Assembly: GCA_964560875.1 (NCBI GenBank)
Contig: CAZLMW010000030.1
Coordinates: 10,116 to 74,115 of the forward strand
Source of the DNA: CAZLMW01 sp964560875
Lineage (GTDB): Bacteria; Myxococcota_A; UBA9042
Length of the DNA: 64,000 nt
Direction of reading: 5' to 3'
Both the position numbers and the translations under genes were made by a program. A model generated the notes under the pieces. It had not been told where the DNA came from and made no database searches. It saw only the letters and a program-made list of their open reading frames with translations. Positions 17,249-26,227 of this stretch are shown piece after piece. The first letter of the stretch is position 1. The number at the start of each line of letters is the position of its first letter.

Positions 17249-18133
17249 GTGACAGGGCGCCGCGCAGCGGCTGAGCTTCGGTTCGGCACCGCCTCGTATC
17301 GCACGGCCCAACGTGTTATCCGGCGGGTCACAGGACTTCGCTACCAGACCGCCACGGTCGCTGGACGACGATGTACGTGGCTGCGCGGTGGCCGAGGCGA
17401 ACCGCTGCTTCTCATCCATGGGTTTGGCGACCGGAAGGAGACGTTCACGCCGCTGTGCATGGCGCTGTACCGGCACTTCGACCTCATCTTGGTGGATATG
17501 CCTGGCTTCGGGGACGCTCCAGTCGTCTCTTCGGCGCACATCACGCCGCCAGCTCAGTCTCGCTTCCTGGCGGCGTTTCTCGATGCTTTGGGCCTGGGCT
17601 CCGTGCACGTCTGCGGACAGTCCATGGGCGGGGGACTCGCGGCACGTTTTGTCGACGATCACCCTGATCGCGCCCGGAGCCTCACCATCCTCTCGGGCGC
17701 CGGTCCCGACGGCCTGTCCGACGAGTTCGAGGCGTTTCGATCCCGCGGTCGCAACCTGCTGCTGATCCGGAGCCTCGCCGACTTTGAGCAGCTGCTCGAC
17801 CTCGGATTCAGCCGGCCGTTGCCCTATCCGCGCCCCATCCGTCGCCACCTCGCCAGCCAATTCGCGTTGCGTCGTGCGGAACATGCGGGCCATTTCAATC
17901 GCTTGCTCAATCCCGAGCCCGGCGAGGAGTTCGCGCGTACTTACCCGTCGATCAGCGCACGGACCCAGGTGATCTACGGGCGGCAGGAACGGCTCGTACA
18001 TCCCGACAACATGCACACCTATGCATCGGGCATCCCCGGTGCGACGCTGCATGTGCTCGACAACGTCGGACACAACCCCCACCACGAGGCGATCGGCTTT
18101 GTGGCCAAGCGACTGCGCGCGATGCTGAGGTGA
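17249..18133 (+). CDS. Alpha/beta-hydrolase
   Basis: A 294-residue cytoplasmic alpha/beta-hydrolase. I take the GTG at 17249 as start because AGGAG lies just upstream (17240-17244); the frame is open further left without a good start. Motifs in order: oxyanion 'LLLIHGFGDRKETF', 'VDMPGFGDAP', nucleophile elbow 'VCGQSMGGGLAARF', and the C-terminal catalytic His in 'NVGHNPHHE'. In the usual position of the catalytic Asp, after strand 7, the sequence is 'YGRQERLVHPDN', so Glu may replace Asp or the later Asp is used. Family members include epoxide hydrolases and carboxylesterases; the substrate is unknown. It precedes the ABC transporter pair by 21 bases and could be co-transcribed. Confidence 0.88.
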   Translation: MTGRRAAAELRFGTASYRTAQRVIRRVTGLRYQTATVAGRRCTWLRGGRGEPLLLIHGFGDRKETFTPLCMALYRHFDLILVDMPGFGDAPVVSSAHITPPAQSRFLAAFLDALGLGSVHVCGQSMGGGLAARFVDDHPDRARSLTILSGAGPDGLSDEFEAFRSRGRNLLLIRSLADFEQLLDLGFSRPLPYPRPIRRHLASQFALRRAEHAGHFNRLLNPEPGEEFARTYPSISARTQVIYGRQERLVHPDNMHTYASGIPGATLHVLDNVGHNPHHEAIGFVAKRLRAMLR

Positions 18134-18154
18134 CCGGCCGCGCGGGACGAAAGC

Positions 18155-18880
18155 ATGCTCCGCACCCAGCAACTCACGAAACGATACGGCGACTTCGAGG
18201 CGGTGAGCGATCTCGAGCTCGATGTAAGTCCGGGCGAGGTGTACGCATTCTTGGGCCCCAACGGCGCCGGGAAGACGACCACCATCCGGATGTTGATGGG
18301 GATCCTCGTGCCGACATCGGGAACCGCCCGGATCCGTGGGCTCGACTGCCACGCCGATCGCGCCGAGCTGATGCGAATCGTCGGTTACCTGCCCGACACG
18401 CCCACCTTCTATGACTTCCTGCGCGGCCGAGAGATCGTTGAATTCGTTGCTCAAATGCACGGCATGGACGACGGCGCCGCGCGCGAACGAGCCGCGGAGT
18501 TGCTGGCGTCGTTCAACCTGACCGAGGCGGCCGAAGACTACGCGGTCAACTACTCGATGGGCATGAAGAAGAAGCTCGGGCTCGCCTGCGCGCTGATTCA
18601 CGAACCGCGGGTGCTGATTCTCGATGAACCCACCAGCGGCCTTGATCCACGCGCCTCGCGCGAGGTCCAGGATCGACTGCTGGCGATCGCGGGGCAGGGA
18701 CGCACGATCTTCCTTTCGACGCACCTGCTCGACATGGCCGAACGATTGAGTCATCGGGTCGGCATCATCGCGCGCGGCAAGCTGGTCGCGGAGGGTCCAG
18801 TCGAACAGCTGCGCGCGGTGCACGGAGGGGAAGCCACGCTGGAAGAGATGTTCCTGGGCGCAACGGCGGAGGCCCCGTGA
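18155..18880 (+). CDS. ABC transporter ATP-binding protein (exporter type)
   Basis: A 241-residue nucleotide-binding subunit with Walker A 'GPNGAGKTTT', Q-loop 'VGYLPDTPTFYDFLRGRE', signature 'NYSMGMKKKLGLA' (a variant in which the usual SGGQ is SMGM), Walker B 'VLILDEPTSGLDP' and the H-loop 'FLSTHLLD'. The SMGM signature is common in the ABC-2 exporter/antibiotic-resistance branch of NatA-type ATPases. It overlaps the permease gene by 4 bases (GTGA), so the two form one complex. Substrate unknown. Confidence 0.93.
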   Translation: MLRTQQLTKRYGDFEAVSDLELDVSPGEVYAFLGPNGAGKTTTIRMLMGILVPTSGTARIRGLDCHADRAELMRIVGYLPDTPTFYDFLRGREIVEFVAQMHGMDDGAARERAAELLASFNLTEAAEDYAVNYSMGMKKKLGLACALIHEPRVLILDEPTSGLDPRASREVQDRLLAIAGQGRTIFLSTHLLDMAERLSHRVGIIARGKLVAEGPVEQLRAVHGGEATLEEMFLGATAEAP

Positions 18881-21207
18881 TCCGCTCGATCCGGCTGCTC
18901 GTCCGGCTGCGCCTGCGACGCCTCGGTCACATGCTCAGCGCGGGGCTGTCTGCGTTCAAGCGACAGGATTCCGGCGCGTCGAACGGTCCCCGCAAAGCGG
19001 TCGCAGGAAAACGTACGCCGTCGTGGCTGGTAGCGTTCTTGTTCGCGCCGTTGATGCTGTTTTCCGCCTTTCAGCTGTCGTTGTACGCGCTGCGCAACCT
19101 CGCCCGCGTGTCTGCCGCGATCACTGACGCACCGGCGATGCTCGAGGGCCTCAGCGCCCTGGGAGCACCGGGACCTGTCCCGTTTGTGGTCGCCGCCACC
19201 GGCCTCGTATCCATCGTGTGGCTGGCGTACTTCCTGCTCAACATCGCGGCCCGCGGCGAGTTCAGCGCGCCCCAATGGGACCTGGCGTGGCTGGCGACGC
19301 TGCCGATTGCAACCGGGCCGCTTCTCATCGCGCGCATCGCCGAGCGGTCCGTGGTCCACGCGGTCGGCTACCTCCTGGTGTTCCCGGCGCTGACGATGTT
19401 GGCGTGGCATGGCGGCTGGCGTTGGGCGGCGCCGTTCATCGGAGCGGTCGCGGCGATAATGCTGTTCTTGCTTGGAGCGGCGCTGCGCACCGGCGTTGAG
19501 GCGTGGCTCCGACTGCGGGTCAAGCAGCAGGTTCTGCGAAACTTGCAGGCATTTGTCACGATTGCCGGCCTCGCGCCGATGTACGTCGCGATGAGCCTGG
19601 GTACCGGAGGCGGCCGCGACCCGAGCTTCTTCGTCTTCGACTGGCTCGCGGCGACCCCCGAGTGGTTTGCATGGACGCCGTTTGGGCTGGCAACGCAGGC
19701 CGCGCTCGCGACCGCCCCGTTCGAGGCCGCCGCCCTGCTCGCTGCACTTGCTGTCGAAGTCCTGGCCAGCGTCGCGATCATCGTGGGCGCGCTGCAATGG
19801 GTTCTCCGCCACGGCTTCGTCGGGGGCGGACTGCGCGAATCGTCGCGGGTCGCAACGGCACCATCTGTGACGCGAAAGCCCCGGTCTTGGCTCAGTCCGA
19901 TTCAGCGCAAAGAGATCCTGCTGCTAGCCCGTGACCGCACGTTCCTGATGCAAACCTTGCTGGTCCCGATCGTTGTCGGCGTCGCCCAGTACCTCATCAA
20001 TCCGGGCGCATTCGTCGGAGCTCTCGAGAGCCCGCGCGCACTCGGCGCGGCCGTATTTGGAGTTGGCGCGTACACCTTGTGCTTTTCCGCGCTGCCGACC
20101 CTGAACGCGGAGGGACAGGCGCTCTGGATGCTGTTCGCGGCGCCGATTCGCATGGACAAGGTCGTCATCGAAAAGGGCCTCTTCTGGGGATCGCTCGTGA
20201 CCTTCTGGCCGGCGGCGATGGCCGTGACGCTCCTCGTCGCGGCGGGAGAGATCACCCCAAGCGCGTGGTTTGTCATCGCGCTGGTCGCGATCGGACTGCC
20301 CATCTACGGCGTCATCGCGTCCTGCCTCGGTGTCTTCGCGTGTCGCCCGCTCGAAAAGGACAAGATGCGGCGCGTCCAAGCGACGTGGCTGTACGTGTTC
20401 ATGCTGCTGTCCTCGCTGCACACCTGGGCGATCTTCGCTGAATCCTTGTGGGCCACATCCGCGTCGCTGGTTCTCAGCTGCTTGCTCGCACTCGCGCTCT
20501 GGCAGAAGGCGACGGACCGACTCCCCTATCTGCTCGATCCCACGGCGGCCCCCGCGTCATCTGTTTCACTGGCCGACGGGCTGATCGCCGCGCAAGCGTT
20601 CTTCGTCGTGCAGGGCGTCGTCGTGCTCCTCGTCAAGCTCGCCTCCGAGGGTGAGCCGATCGATGTCGGCCCGGTCTTGCTTGCCGCGTTCTGCAGTGCT
20701 GCGGCAGTAACGTGGGGCCTGGCGCGGCTGATCTACTGGCGCAATGGGACGGCGGGAGTCCCCGGGACATTTGGTCGGGCGAAAAGCGGCAACATCGTAG
20801 CCACGATCGGAGGAGGACTCGCTGCGGCCACGATCGGTGTCGCCTGGCTGACCCTGCTCAAGACGACCGATCTTCTGCCGGCGGCATGGCACGAGGTCGC
20901 GCAGAAAGCCTCGTTGCCCGGTTGGTGGATGGTTCCGCTGGCGGTGTTGGCGGCGCCCGTTTTCGAAGAGTTCATCTTCCGCGGGCTCGTTTTTGGTGGA
21001 CTTCGAAGGACGTTCGGCGCAGCGACCTCCGTACTGGCGAGCGGGGCCATTTTCGGCATCGTGCATCCACCGGCGTCCTTCGTCCCCGTGTTCGCGATGG
21101 GGTGCGTCGCGGCGATAGTCTACGAGCGAGCGGGCAAGCTCTGGGCCCCCATGGGTGTGCATGCGATCTACAACGGGGTGATCGTCGGCCTGCCGTTCGT
21201 GACCTGA
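18877..21207 (+). CDS. ABC-2-type permease fused to a CPBP (CAAX) intramembrane protease domain
   Basis: A 776-residue membrane protein starting at GTG 18877. Residues 1-640 hold about 13 membrane helices with an ABC-2/NatB-like pattern: a cytoplasmic loop 'SPIQRKEILLLARDRTFLMQ' and a later 'VFACRPLEKDKMRRVQ'. Residues from about 640 on form a CPBP-family glutamic-type intramembrane protease with the EExxxR motif at Glu697-Glu698-Arg702 ('FEEFIFRG') and the partner His motifs around His730 ('FGIVHP') and His762 ('MGVHAIYN'). All expected catalytic residues are present. CPBP enzymes cleave within membranes or take part in bacteriocin self-immunity. With the preceding ATPase it makes an exporter that may process its cargo. 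Confidence 0.85.
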   Translation: MIRSIRLLVRLRLRRLGHMLSAGLSAFKRQDSGASNGPRKAVAGKRTPSWLVAFLFAPLMLFSAFQLSLYALRNLARVSAAITDAPAMLEGLSALGAPGPVPFVVAATGLVSIVWLAYFLLNIAARGEFSAPQWDLAWLATLPIATGPLLIARIAERSVVHAVGYLLVFPALTMLAWHGGWRWAAPFIGAVAAIMLFLLGAALRTGVEAWLRLRVKQQVLRNLQAFVTIAGLAPMYVAMSLGTGGGRDPSFFVFDWLAATPEWFAWTPFGLATQAALATAPFEAAALLAALAVEVLASVAIIVGALQWVLRHGFVGGGLRESSRVATAPSVTRKPRSWLSPIQRKEILLLARDRTFLMQTLLVPIVVGVAQYLINPGAFVGALESPRALGAAVFGVGAYTLCFSALPTLNAEGQALWMLFAAPIRMDKVVIEKGLFWGSLVTFWPAAMAVTLLVAAGEITPSAWFVIALVAIGLPIYGVIASCLGVFACRPLEKDKMRRVQATWLYVFMLLSSLHTWAIFAESLWATSASLVLSCLLALALWQKATDRLPYLLDPTAAPASSVSLADGLIAAQAFFVVQGVVVLLVKLASEGEPIDVGPVLLAAFCSAAAVTWGLARLIYWRNGTAGVPGTFGRAKSGNIVATIGGGLAAATIGVAWLTLLKTTDLLPAAWHEVAQKASLPGWWMVPLAVLAAPVFEEFIFRGLVFGGLRRTFGAATSVLASGAIFGIVHPPASFVPVFAMGCVAAIVYERAGKLWAPMGVHAIYNGVIVGLPFVT

Positions 21208-21223
21208 CCGTGCCTGGTGGAGG

Positions 21224-22597
21224 CTACGCTCCGAAGACGTAGACGGCGGTGATGATGCCGCGGACGAGATCGTCGTATTCCTTCCACTGCGCGGCGGTGG
21301 TCGGCGGTTTGTCGAGCCACTTCTGCAGGTCGGCGCGCCACGTTTTCAGCAGGTCGACCTGAGCGTCATTGAGCCCGAGTCCCTTGGGGTTTGCGATAAC
21401 CTTGTCCGCGATCGCGACCATGGCCCGGGCGTCGTCGAGGTGGGGCTTGGGTTTGGCCGAGAAATCCGGTCGATCCTCGTGGTTGGCGACGTCGGCGGTC
21501 ACGAGCGCTGCGTGACGCGCAGTTGCCAGGAGCTTTGTGAAGTCGACGCTGGACAGCTGGTCGGCGGTGGTGTGGTAGACGCTCGACGATCCGGACCCGA
21601 AGAAAAGCACCGGGATGCCCTTCTGGCGAAACGGCAGATGGTCGCTGCGGCCGCCGCCGGGCTGACCGACGAAGAAGCTCGACACGGGCCACGTCTGAAA
21701 ACCCGTGCGCTTGCTGGCGGCGAGCACGTGGTCCCGCAGCGCCTTGCTGTATTCGGCATCGGTCGCGAACGATGAGGTGTGGTCGGAGAAGATGCGCGAG
21801 CCAACGTTGTCGACGCTGAACATGGCCACGATCTGGTCGAGCGGGACGGGCGGGTTGGCGACGAAGTGGTAGCTGCCGAGCAATCCGTCTTCCTCGGCGT
21901 CAAACAAGCAGCCAATGACCGAGCGGCGCGTCTTGTGTTTCGCGGTCTTGAGAGCCTTGGCCACCAGCAGGACAGCGGCCACACCCGCCGCGTTGTCGAT
22001 GGCGCCGTTGCAGATCGTGTCGGCAGAAGGTTTGCCGTCCTTGTCCTTGGCCTGCGGGCACTTGCTCTTGCCCTTGCCGGTCGCGTCGACCATGCCCAGG
22101 TGGTCGTAGTGCGCGCCGATCACGACGTACTCCGCGGCCAGCTTCTCGTCGTCGCCGGGGATCGTGAAACAGAGGTTGATGCCTTTGTCGAAGGCTTGCT
22201 CAAAGCCGCCGGCAAACGCGGGAGCCAAGCCCAGGTTCTTGAGATCACCAAGCAGCCACGTGCGCGCCGCTTTGCCGCCTTCGGTCAGGTTGTCGCGGCC
22301 CTGCATCGAGTCGTCGGCCAGGACGGTCACGCGATCCTCGACGAACGCAATCGGGATGGCTTTCGCGGCCTCGTACGCGGCGGTGCTCCGCTCGGCTGCC
22401 GGGGTCGTGGACACCTTGGCGACGTCAGCCTTCTCGTCGTTCGACGGCGGGTCTTCAGTGCAACCAAGTGCGCAAAGAACCAGCGCGCAAAGAACCAGCG
22501 CGCAAAGAACCAGCGCGGCTGTCACGATGGCGACGCGGCGCGCTCCTGAGGTCGAAAACACGGGCCCCACGCGGGTACAGGTTGCAAATTGCCGCAT
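21224..22597 (-). CDS. M28-family zinc aminopeptidase-like lipoprotein
   Basis: A 457-residue lipoprotein; start ATG 22597 has a good AAGGA site 7 bases upstream. The signal peptide core is three repeats of ALVLC followed by the lipobox CALGC. The catalytic domain has the expected M28 ligands: 'GAHYDHLG' (His), 'GAIDNAAG' (bridging Asp), 'DAEEDGLLGS' (catalytic and metal Glu), 'SVDNVG' (Asp) and 'VYHTTADQ' (His). All are present, so a two-zinc periplasmic or surface peptidase is likely. 12 bases downstream of the dehydrogenase gene, so probably on the same transcript, though no metabolic link to pyrimidine breakdown is clear. Convergent with the permease-protease gene, 16 bases away. Confidence 0.92.
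   Translation of the reverse strand: MRQFATCTRVGPVFSTSGARRVAIVTAALVLCALVLCALVLCALGCTEDPPSNDEKADVAKVSTTPAAERSTAAYEAAKAIPIAFVEDRVTVLADDSMQGRDNLTEGGKAARTWLLGDLKNLGLAPAFAGGFEQAFDKGINLCFTIPGDDEKLAAEYVVIGAHYDHLGMVDATGKGKSKCPQAKDKDGKPSADTICNGAIDNAAGVAAVLLVAKALKTAKHKTRRSVIGCLFDAEEDGLLGSYHFVANPPVPLDQIVAMFSVDNVGSRIFSDHTSSFATDAEYSKALRDHVLAASKRTGFQTWPVSSFFVGQPGGGRSDHLPFRQKGIPVLFFGSGSSSVYHTTADQLSSVDFTKLLATARHAALVTADVANHEDRPDFSAKPKPHLDDARAMVAIADKVIANPKGLGLNDAQVDLLKTWRADLQKWLDKPPTTAAQWKEYDDLVRGIITAVYVFGA
22470..22514 (-). repeat. Three identical 15-bp tandem repeats in a signal-peptide hydrophobic core
   Basis: GCGCAAAGAACCAGC (plus-strand reading) occurs three times in a row at 22470-22484, 22485-22499 and 22500-22514. 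On the coding strand these give the repeated hydrophobic block ALVLC in the lipoprotein signal peptide of the M28 peptidase. Copy-number change would lengthen or shorten the hydrophobic core by five residues in frame. Confidence 0.9.
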
Positions 22598-22609
22598 CGC
22601 GCCGTCCTT

Positions 22610-24088
22610 TCAGGACATCCAGTCAGCGTCTTTCTGCAACGCCCACTTGGTGGTGATCTTGCGCGGCCTTGTGAAGAAGCGATAGCCATCGATGCCGGTA
22701 ATGTCGCCGTGCCCGAACTTGCTGCGGTTCCAGCCGCCGAAAGAAAACGGCTCGCGGGGCACCGGAACGCCGATGTTGACGCCGATCATGCCGGCCTCGA
22801 AACGCAACGAAGCGTACTCGGCCGTGCCGCCGTTGGTGGTGTAGATGCAGGCCGCATTGCCGTATTCGTGAGTATTTTCAATGGCGAGGGCTTCATCGAG
22901 GGTGGCGACGCGAACGATGCACAACACGGGGCCGAACACCTCGTCCCGGTACGTCTTCATGTCGGTCGTGACGTTGTCGATGATGGTCGGGCCGATCCAG
23001 TGGCCCTTGTCGCCGACAGTGGCGCCGCGGCCGTCGACAAGGACGCTGGCGCCGTTGCTTTCCGCGTCATCGATGTAGCCGTGGATGCGGCATGCAGCCT
23101 GACCGTCGATGATCGCGCCCATACCGGTTCCAAGCTCTACGGCCTTCGCCTTGGCGACGATGGCGTTGACGAGATGGTCGCACTCACCGACAGCAACGAG
23201 CACAGACGCCGCCATGCACCGCTGGCCGGCGCACCCCATCGACGACGCCACGACGTTGGTCGCGGTCATCTCGACGTCCGCATCGGGGACCATCACGAGG
23301 TGGTTCTTGGCGCCGCCCAGGCACAACATTCGCTTGCCGAGCGCTGTCCCGCGCCGATAGACGATCTCGGCGACGCGTGTGCTGCCGACGAACGACACCG
23401 CGGGGATGCTGGGATGGTCGACAAGCGCTTCGACCGCGGCCTTGGTACCGTTGACGGTGTTGAAGACGCCATTGGGCAGGCCAGCTTCGCGCAGGTGGTC
23501 AGCCAACCGCATCATGCCGTACGGAACCTTCTCGGACGGCTTGACGATCAGCGCATTGCCGCCGATCAGCGCCAGCGGGATGGTCCACATCGGCACCATC
23601 GTCGGGAAGTTGAAAGGCACGATGCACGCGACAATGCCCAGCGGTTCGTAGCGCACCTGGCACGTGACGCCGCGGCTGACCTCAAGCGCGCCGCCCTGGA
23701 CCGTATTGGGGATTCCGGCAGCGAGTTCGAGGCATTCGATGCCCTTGTTTATCTCCGCCTTGGCCTGCCCAAACGTCTTGCCGTTTTCGTGGCTGAGCAG
23801 CCAGGAGAGCTCGTCGAGATCGCGCTCCATCACCTGCTTGAGCCGGTAGAGGACCTGCGCGCGCTCCTTCACGGGCGTGGCTCTCCAAGCACGTGCACCA
23901 CTGGACGCTGCAGCGACGGCGCGCTCGACATCCGACGCATCGGAGACCACGACGTCACCCATCGATGCACCGTGGCGCGGATTCTCGATGGGCATGGCGC
24001 CCGCGTTACCATCACCCCAGCCGCCGCCGATGTAGTTGTGGCACCGGACGTAGGGGATGAAGTCATAGCCATCAGCTGCAAATCGCAT
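22610..24088 (-). CDS. mmsA: Methylmalonate/malonate-semialdehyde dehydrogenase (acylating)
   Basis: A 492-residue CoA-acylating aldehyde dehydrogenase. I choose the ATG at 24088, which has GGAG six bases upstream; a GTG four codons earlier contains that ribosome site. Family features: 'FNFPTMVPMWTIP', 'KPSEKVP' for NAD binding, 'SFVGSTRVAEIVY', 'CLGGAKNHLVMVPDAD' and the catalytic Cys in 'GCAGQRCMA', all characteristic of MMSDH rather than ordinary ALDHs. It converts malonate or methylmalonate semialdehyde to acetyl- or propionyl-CoA. Beside dihydropyrimidinase, beta-ureidopropionase and a uracil-type permease it would finish the breakdown of beta-alanine or beta-aminoisobutyrate, although valine or inositol degradation is also possible for the family. 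Confidence 0.93.
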   Translation of the reverse strand: MRFAADGYDFIPYVRCHNYIGGGWGDGNAGAMPIENPRHGASMGDVVVSDASDVERAVAAASSGARAWRATPVKERAQVLYRLKQVMERDLDELSWLLSHENGKTFGQAKAEINKGIECLELAAGIPNTVQGGALEVSRGVTCQVRYEPLGIVACIVPFNFPTMVPMWTIPLALIGGNALIVKPSEKVPYGMMRLADHLREAGLPNGVFNTVNGTKAAVEALVDHPSIPAVSFVGSTRVAEIVYRRGTALGKRMLCLGGAKNHLVMVPDADVEMTATNVVASSMGCAGQRCMAASVLVAVGECDHLVNAIVAKAKAVELGTGMGAIIDGQAACRIHGYIDDAESNGASVLVDGRGATVGDKGHWIGPTIIDNVTTDMKTYRDEVFGPVLCIVRVATLDEALAIENTHEYGNAACIYTTNGGTAEYASLRFEAGMIGVNIGVPVPREPFSFGGWNRSKFGHGDITGIDGYRFFTRPRKITTKWALQKDADWMS

Positions 24089-24218
24089 GGGAAGCTCCAC
24101 AAATCAGGCGCGAGGCTGGCCGTCGACCGCTGGCAGGATCGCCGCTCGAGCACGCGGGTGGGGATTGTCGTGCGCTGTCGACCGCTGCGCAACGGGTTGG
24201 GCGAACGAACGGTGCGAG

Positions 24219-25628
24219 CTAGTCGGCCGTTTGCCAGTGTATAAGCCCGCGTTCTTCGTCGCTGCCGGGGATGACGTTGTCGAGGAACAACGCGAGAAAC
24301 GCGCCGACCGCCATGCCCGTGCCACCAAGCGTGTTCAGAACGTCGGCCAGCCACTGCGGCTCAAACACGATCGGGTGCGCCTTGATGTAGACGGGCACCG
24401 ACAAGCCCATGAAGAACGCGAAGCCAAGGATGAACAGGTTTCGCGCGCTGTTCAGGTCGACGTACTGCAGGTTGCTGAGACCGACGGCCGCGATCATGCC
24501 GAACAGGGCGCAATACATGCCGCCGACGATGGGTTGGGGAATGGTCGTGAAGAGCGCGCCGAACTTCGAGACGGCGCCAAGCACAATCATGATCGCCGCG
24601 CCGTATTGCACAACGCGACGGCTGCCCACGCGGGTCAGGCCGATGGCTCCAATATTTTCCGAGTAGCTCGTTGTGCCATTGCCGGTGCCCATGATGCCGG
24701 CGACGAGGCAACCGACGCCTTCCATGCCGATGCCCCGGCTGATGACCTTCGAGTCGGGCGTGGGCGCGCCGGACATGCGGGCGGCCGCGTAGTAGTCGCC
24801 GATGGATTCAACCATCGACGCGATGTATCCCGCGAGCATTCCCACGAACCCGGCGAGCGTGAACTGAGGAACGCCCCACTGCAGCGGATAGGGAACACGG
24901 ACCCACGGCGCCGCCTGCAGCTTGTCGAAAGAACAGTGCGCTGGATGCCCCTCGGGAAACACGCCGATCTGCGTCAACAAGAGCGCTACGCCCCACGCGC
25001 CGCCCATGCCCAACAGGACCGGGAAGAGCTCGAACATGCGGTGCTTCTTCCGAAGAACCTGCGAGAACAGGACGATGAGCAGGATGGTCAGGCCGCCGAT
25101 ACCCCAGTGCTTGCCGGCTTCCGGGGCGCCGAAGGGGTAGAGGGCGAGACCGATGAGCGCGATGGTAGGAGCGATGGTGATCGGGCCGACGAAGCGAGTG
25201 AGCTTGCCGATGAGGCCCGAGTAGCCGACGAGAATCTCGATGATGGCGCCAGCGATGATGGCGCCCTGGACATGCTGCATCCTGACTTCGAAGCCCGCCG
25301 TCTTGACCGCCGCCATGCCGCAAATCGCGATGGCCGGGGTCAGGAACGAGAACGTGCCGCCCTGGACGATGGGCAAACGACTGCCCCAAGTGGTCTGCAG
25401 CAACGTGGTGATGCCGGAGACGAAGAACATCGTGCCGATGAGCCAGCCGAGCTGGACCGGATCGTCTTGGATTCCCAGCGGGCCTGCCATGATCAGGGGA
25501 ATCGCCACTGTCGAGCCGAACATCGTCAGGTAATGCTGCAACCCCAGTGCGAGGGCTTCGGCTGTCGGCGGGACGTCATCGATGCCATAGATGAGGTTGT
25601 GATTGGGCGCGGCGTCGGGGCTGGCCAT
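24219..25628 (-). CDS. NCS2-family nucleobase permease (uracil/xanthine type)
   Basis: A 469-residue membrane protein starting at ATG 25628, which follows a GGAG site; an open extension upstream lacks family features. It has about 12-14 membrane helices and the NAT/NCS2 signature 'SENIGAIGLTRVGSR' (E-N-x-G-x4-T-R) plus 'VESIGDYYAAARM' in helix 8 and 'QHYLTMFGSTVAIPLIMAG' in helix 1. The family imports uracil, xanthine or uric acid by proton or sodium symport. Its place between dihydropyrimidinase and mmsA suggests uptake of uracil/thymine for catabolism. 130 bases upstream of mmsA. Confidence 0.92.
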   Translation of the reverse strand: MASPDAAPNHNLIYGIDDVPPTAEALALGLQHYLTMFGSTVAIPLIMAGPLGIQDDPVQLGWLIGTMFFVSGITTLLQTTWGSRLPIVQGGTFSFLTPAIAICGMAAVKTAGFEVRMQHVQGAIIAGAIIEILVGYSGLIGKLTRFVGPITIAPTIALIGLALYPFGAPEAGKHWGIGGLTILLIVLFSQVLRKKHRMFELFPVLLGMGGAWGVALLLTQIGVFPEGHPAHCSFDKLQAAPWVRVPYPLQWGVPQFTLAGFVGMLAGYIASMVESIGDYYAAARMSGAPTPDSKVISRGIGMEGVGCLVAGIMGTGNGTTSYSENIGAIGLTRVGSRRVVQYGAAIMIVLGAVSKFGALFTTIPQPIVGGMYCALFGMIAAVGLSNLQYVDLNSARNLFILGFAFFMGLSVPVYIKAHPIVFEPQWLADVLNTLGGTGMAVGAFLALFLDNVIPGSDEERGLIHWQTAD

Positions 25629-26227
25629 TTTGGGGGCTCCTGGGTCGAAACTGCGGGATTCTGCGCGGGCGAACGGGCGTGTGATTGCTATCGCGCGTGG
25701 TGGCGGAAAAGGCAAGAAAACGCTGTACGTTGGCGTGTTTGGCGGCGGGCGTAATTCAAGCTTCCGCGTTCGGGGCCTCCGAGAGGAATCGGCCCATGTG
25801 CCTCCCCACGGCAGGGCCCGGCGACTTTCGCCGCGCGCGACCCCACCACCACCAGTGGCGAAGACATAGTTGTCCCCGCCGCGGAACCCTCGCCTTTTCA
25901 GACGAGCCGCCCTGCCAACCTGCTGATGCCGCACGCCTTGGTACCGACGACGCGTGGATCCCCGCGCCGCTGCGAGGACGTCGCCCTGCTGATTCAAGAC
26001 ACGTGCCAAACCACGAACGCATGACTGCACGCCATCAGCGCCGCGTCCGCATGCGAAAAACCGGTCCCACTGGGAGTCTCACCCGCGATGTGGGACCTCA
26101 AACGCAACACTGCGCGCCTGTCCTGCGACAGGTCATGGGACCATGCTGAGACTTGTGGTCGCCGGTCCCCGGCGCCGCGATCACACCGGGGACGCCGCCG
26201 TGCAAACGCCGGACGAACGATCGTTCG
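25629..26227. other. 600-base gap without a recognisable gene
   Basis: No reading frame here has a plausible start, a ribosome site and family features; the open frames are GC-driven. The stretch includes the leader of the permease (right next to 25628) and the 3' hairpin after the dihydropyrimidinase gene (26165-26193). The spacing suggests that the permease-mmsA half of the pyrimidine cluster has its own promoter, which I cannot place with confidence. Confidence 0.5.
26165..26193 (-). terminator. Stem-loop downstream of the dihydropyrimidinase gene
   Basis: GTCCCCGG and CCGGGGAC form a perfect 8-bp, all but two positions GC, stem around a 13-base loop, 34 bases past the stop codon at 26228. 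No T-run follows on the minus strand, so this would be a Rho-type pause or an mRNA 3' end protector rather than a textbook intrinsic terminator. Confidence 0.4.

Noticed and set aside
21224..21300. Link of the M28 peptidase to pyrimidine breakdown
   Set aside because: Its gene follows mmsA closely, but a surface peptidase has no step in the pathway; co-transcription alone is not evidence for function.
22589..24244. 551-codon open frame on the plus strand
   Set aside because: Antisense to mmsA; no family features.
25685..26149. Plus-strand open frame in the gap between pyrimidine genes
   Set aside because: No ribosome site, Arg/Pro-rich composition and no domain; looks like non-coding DNA.
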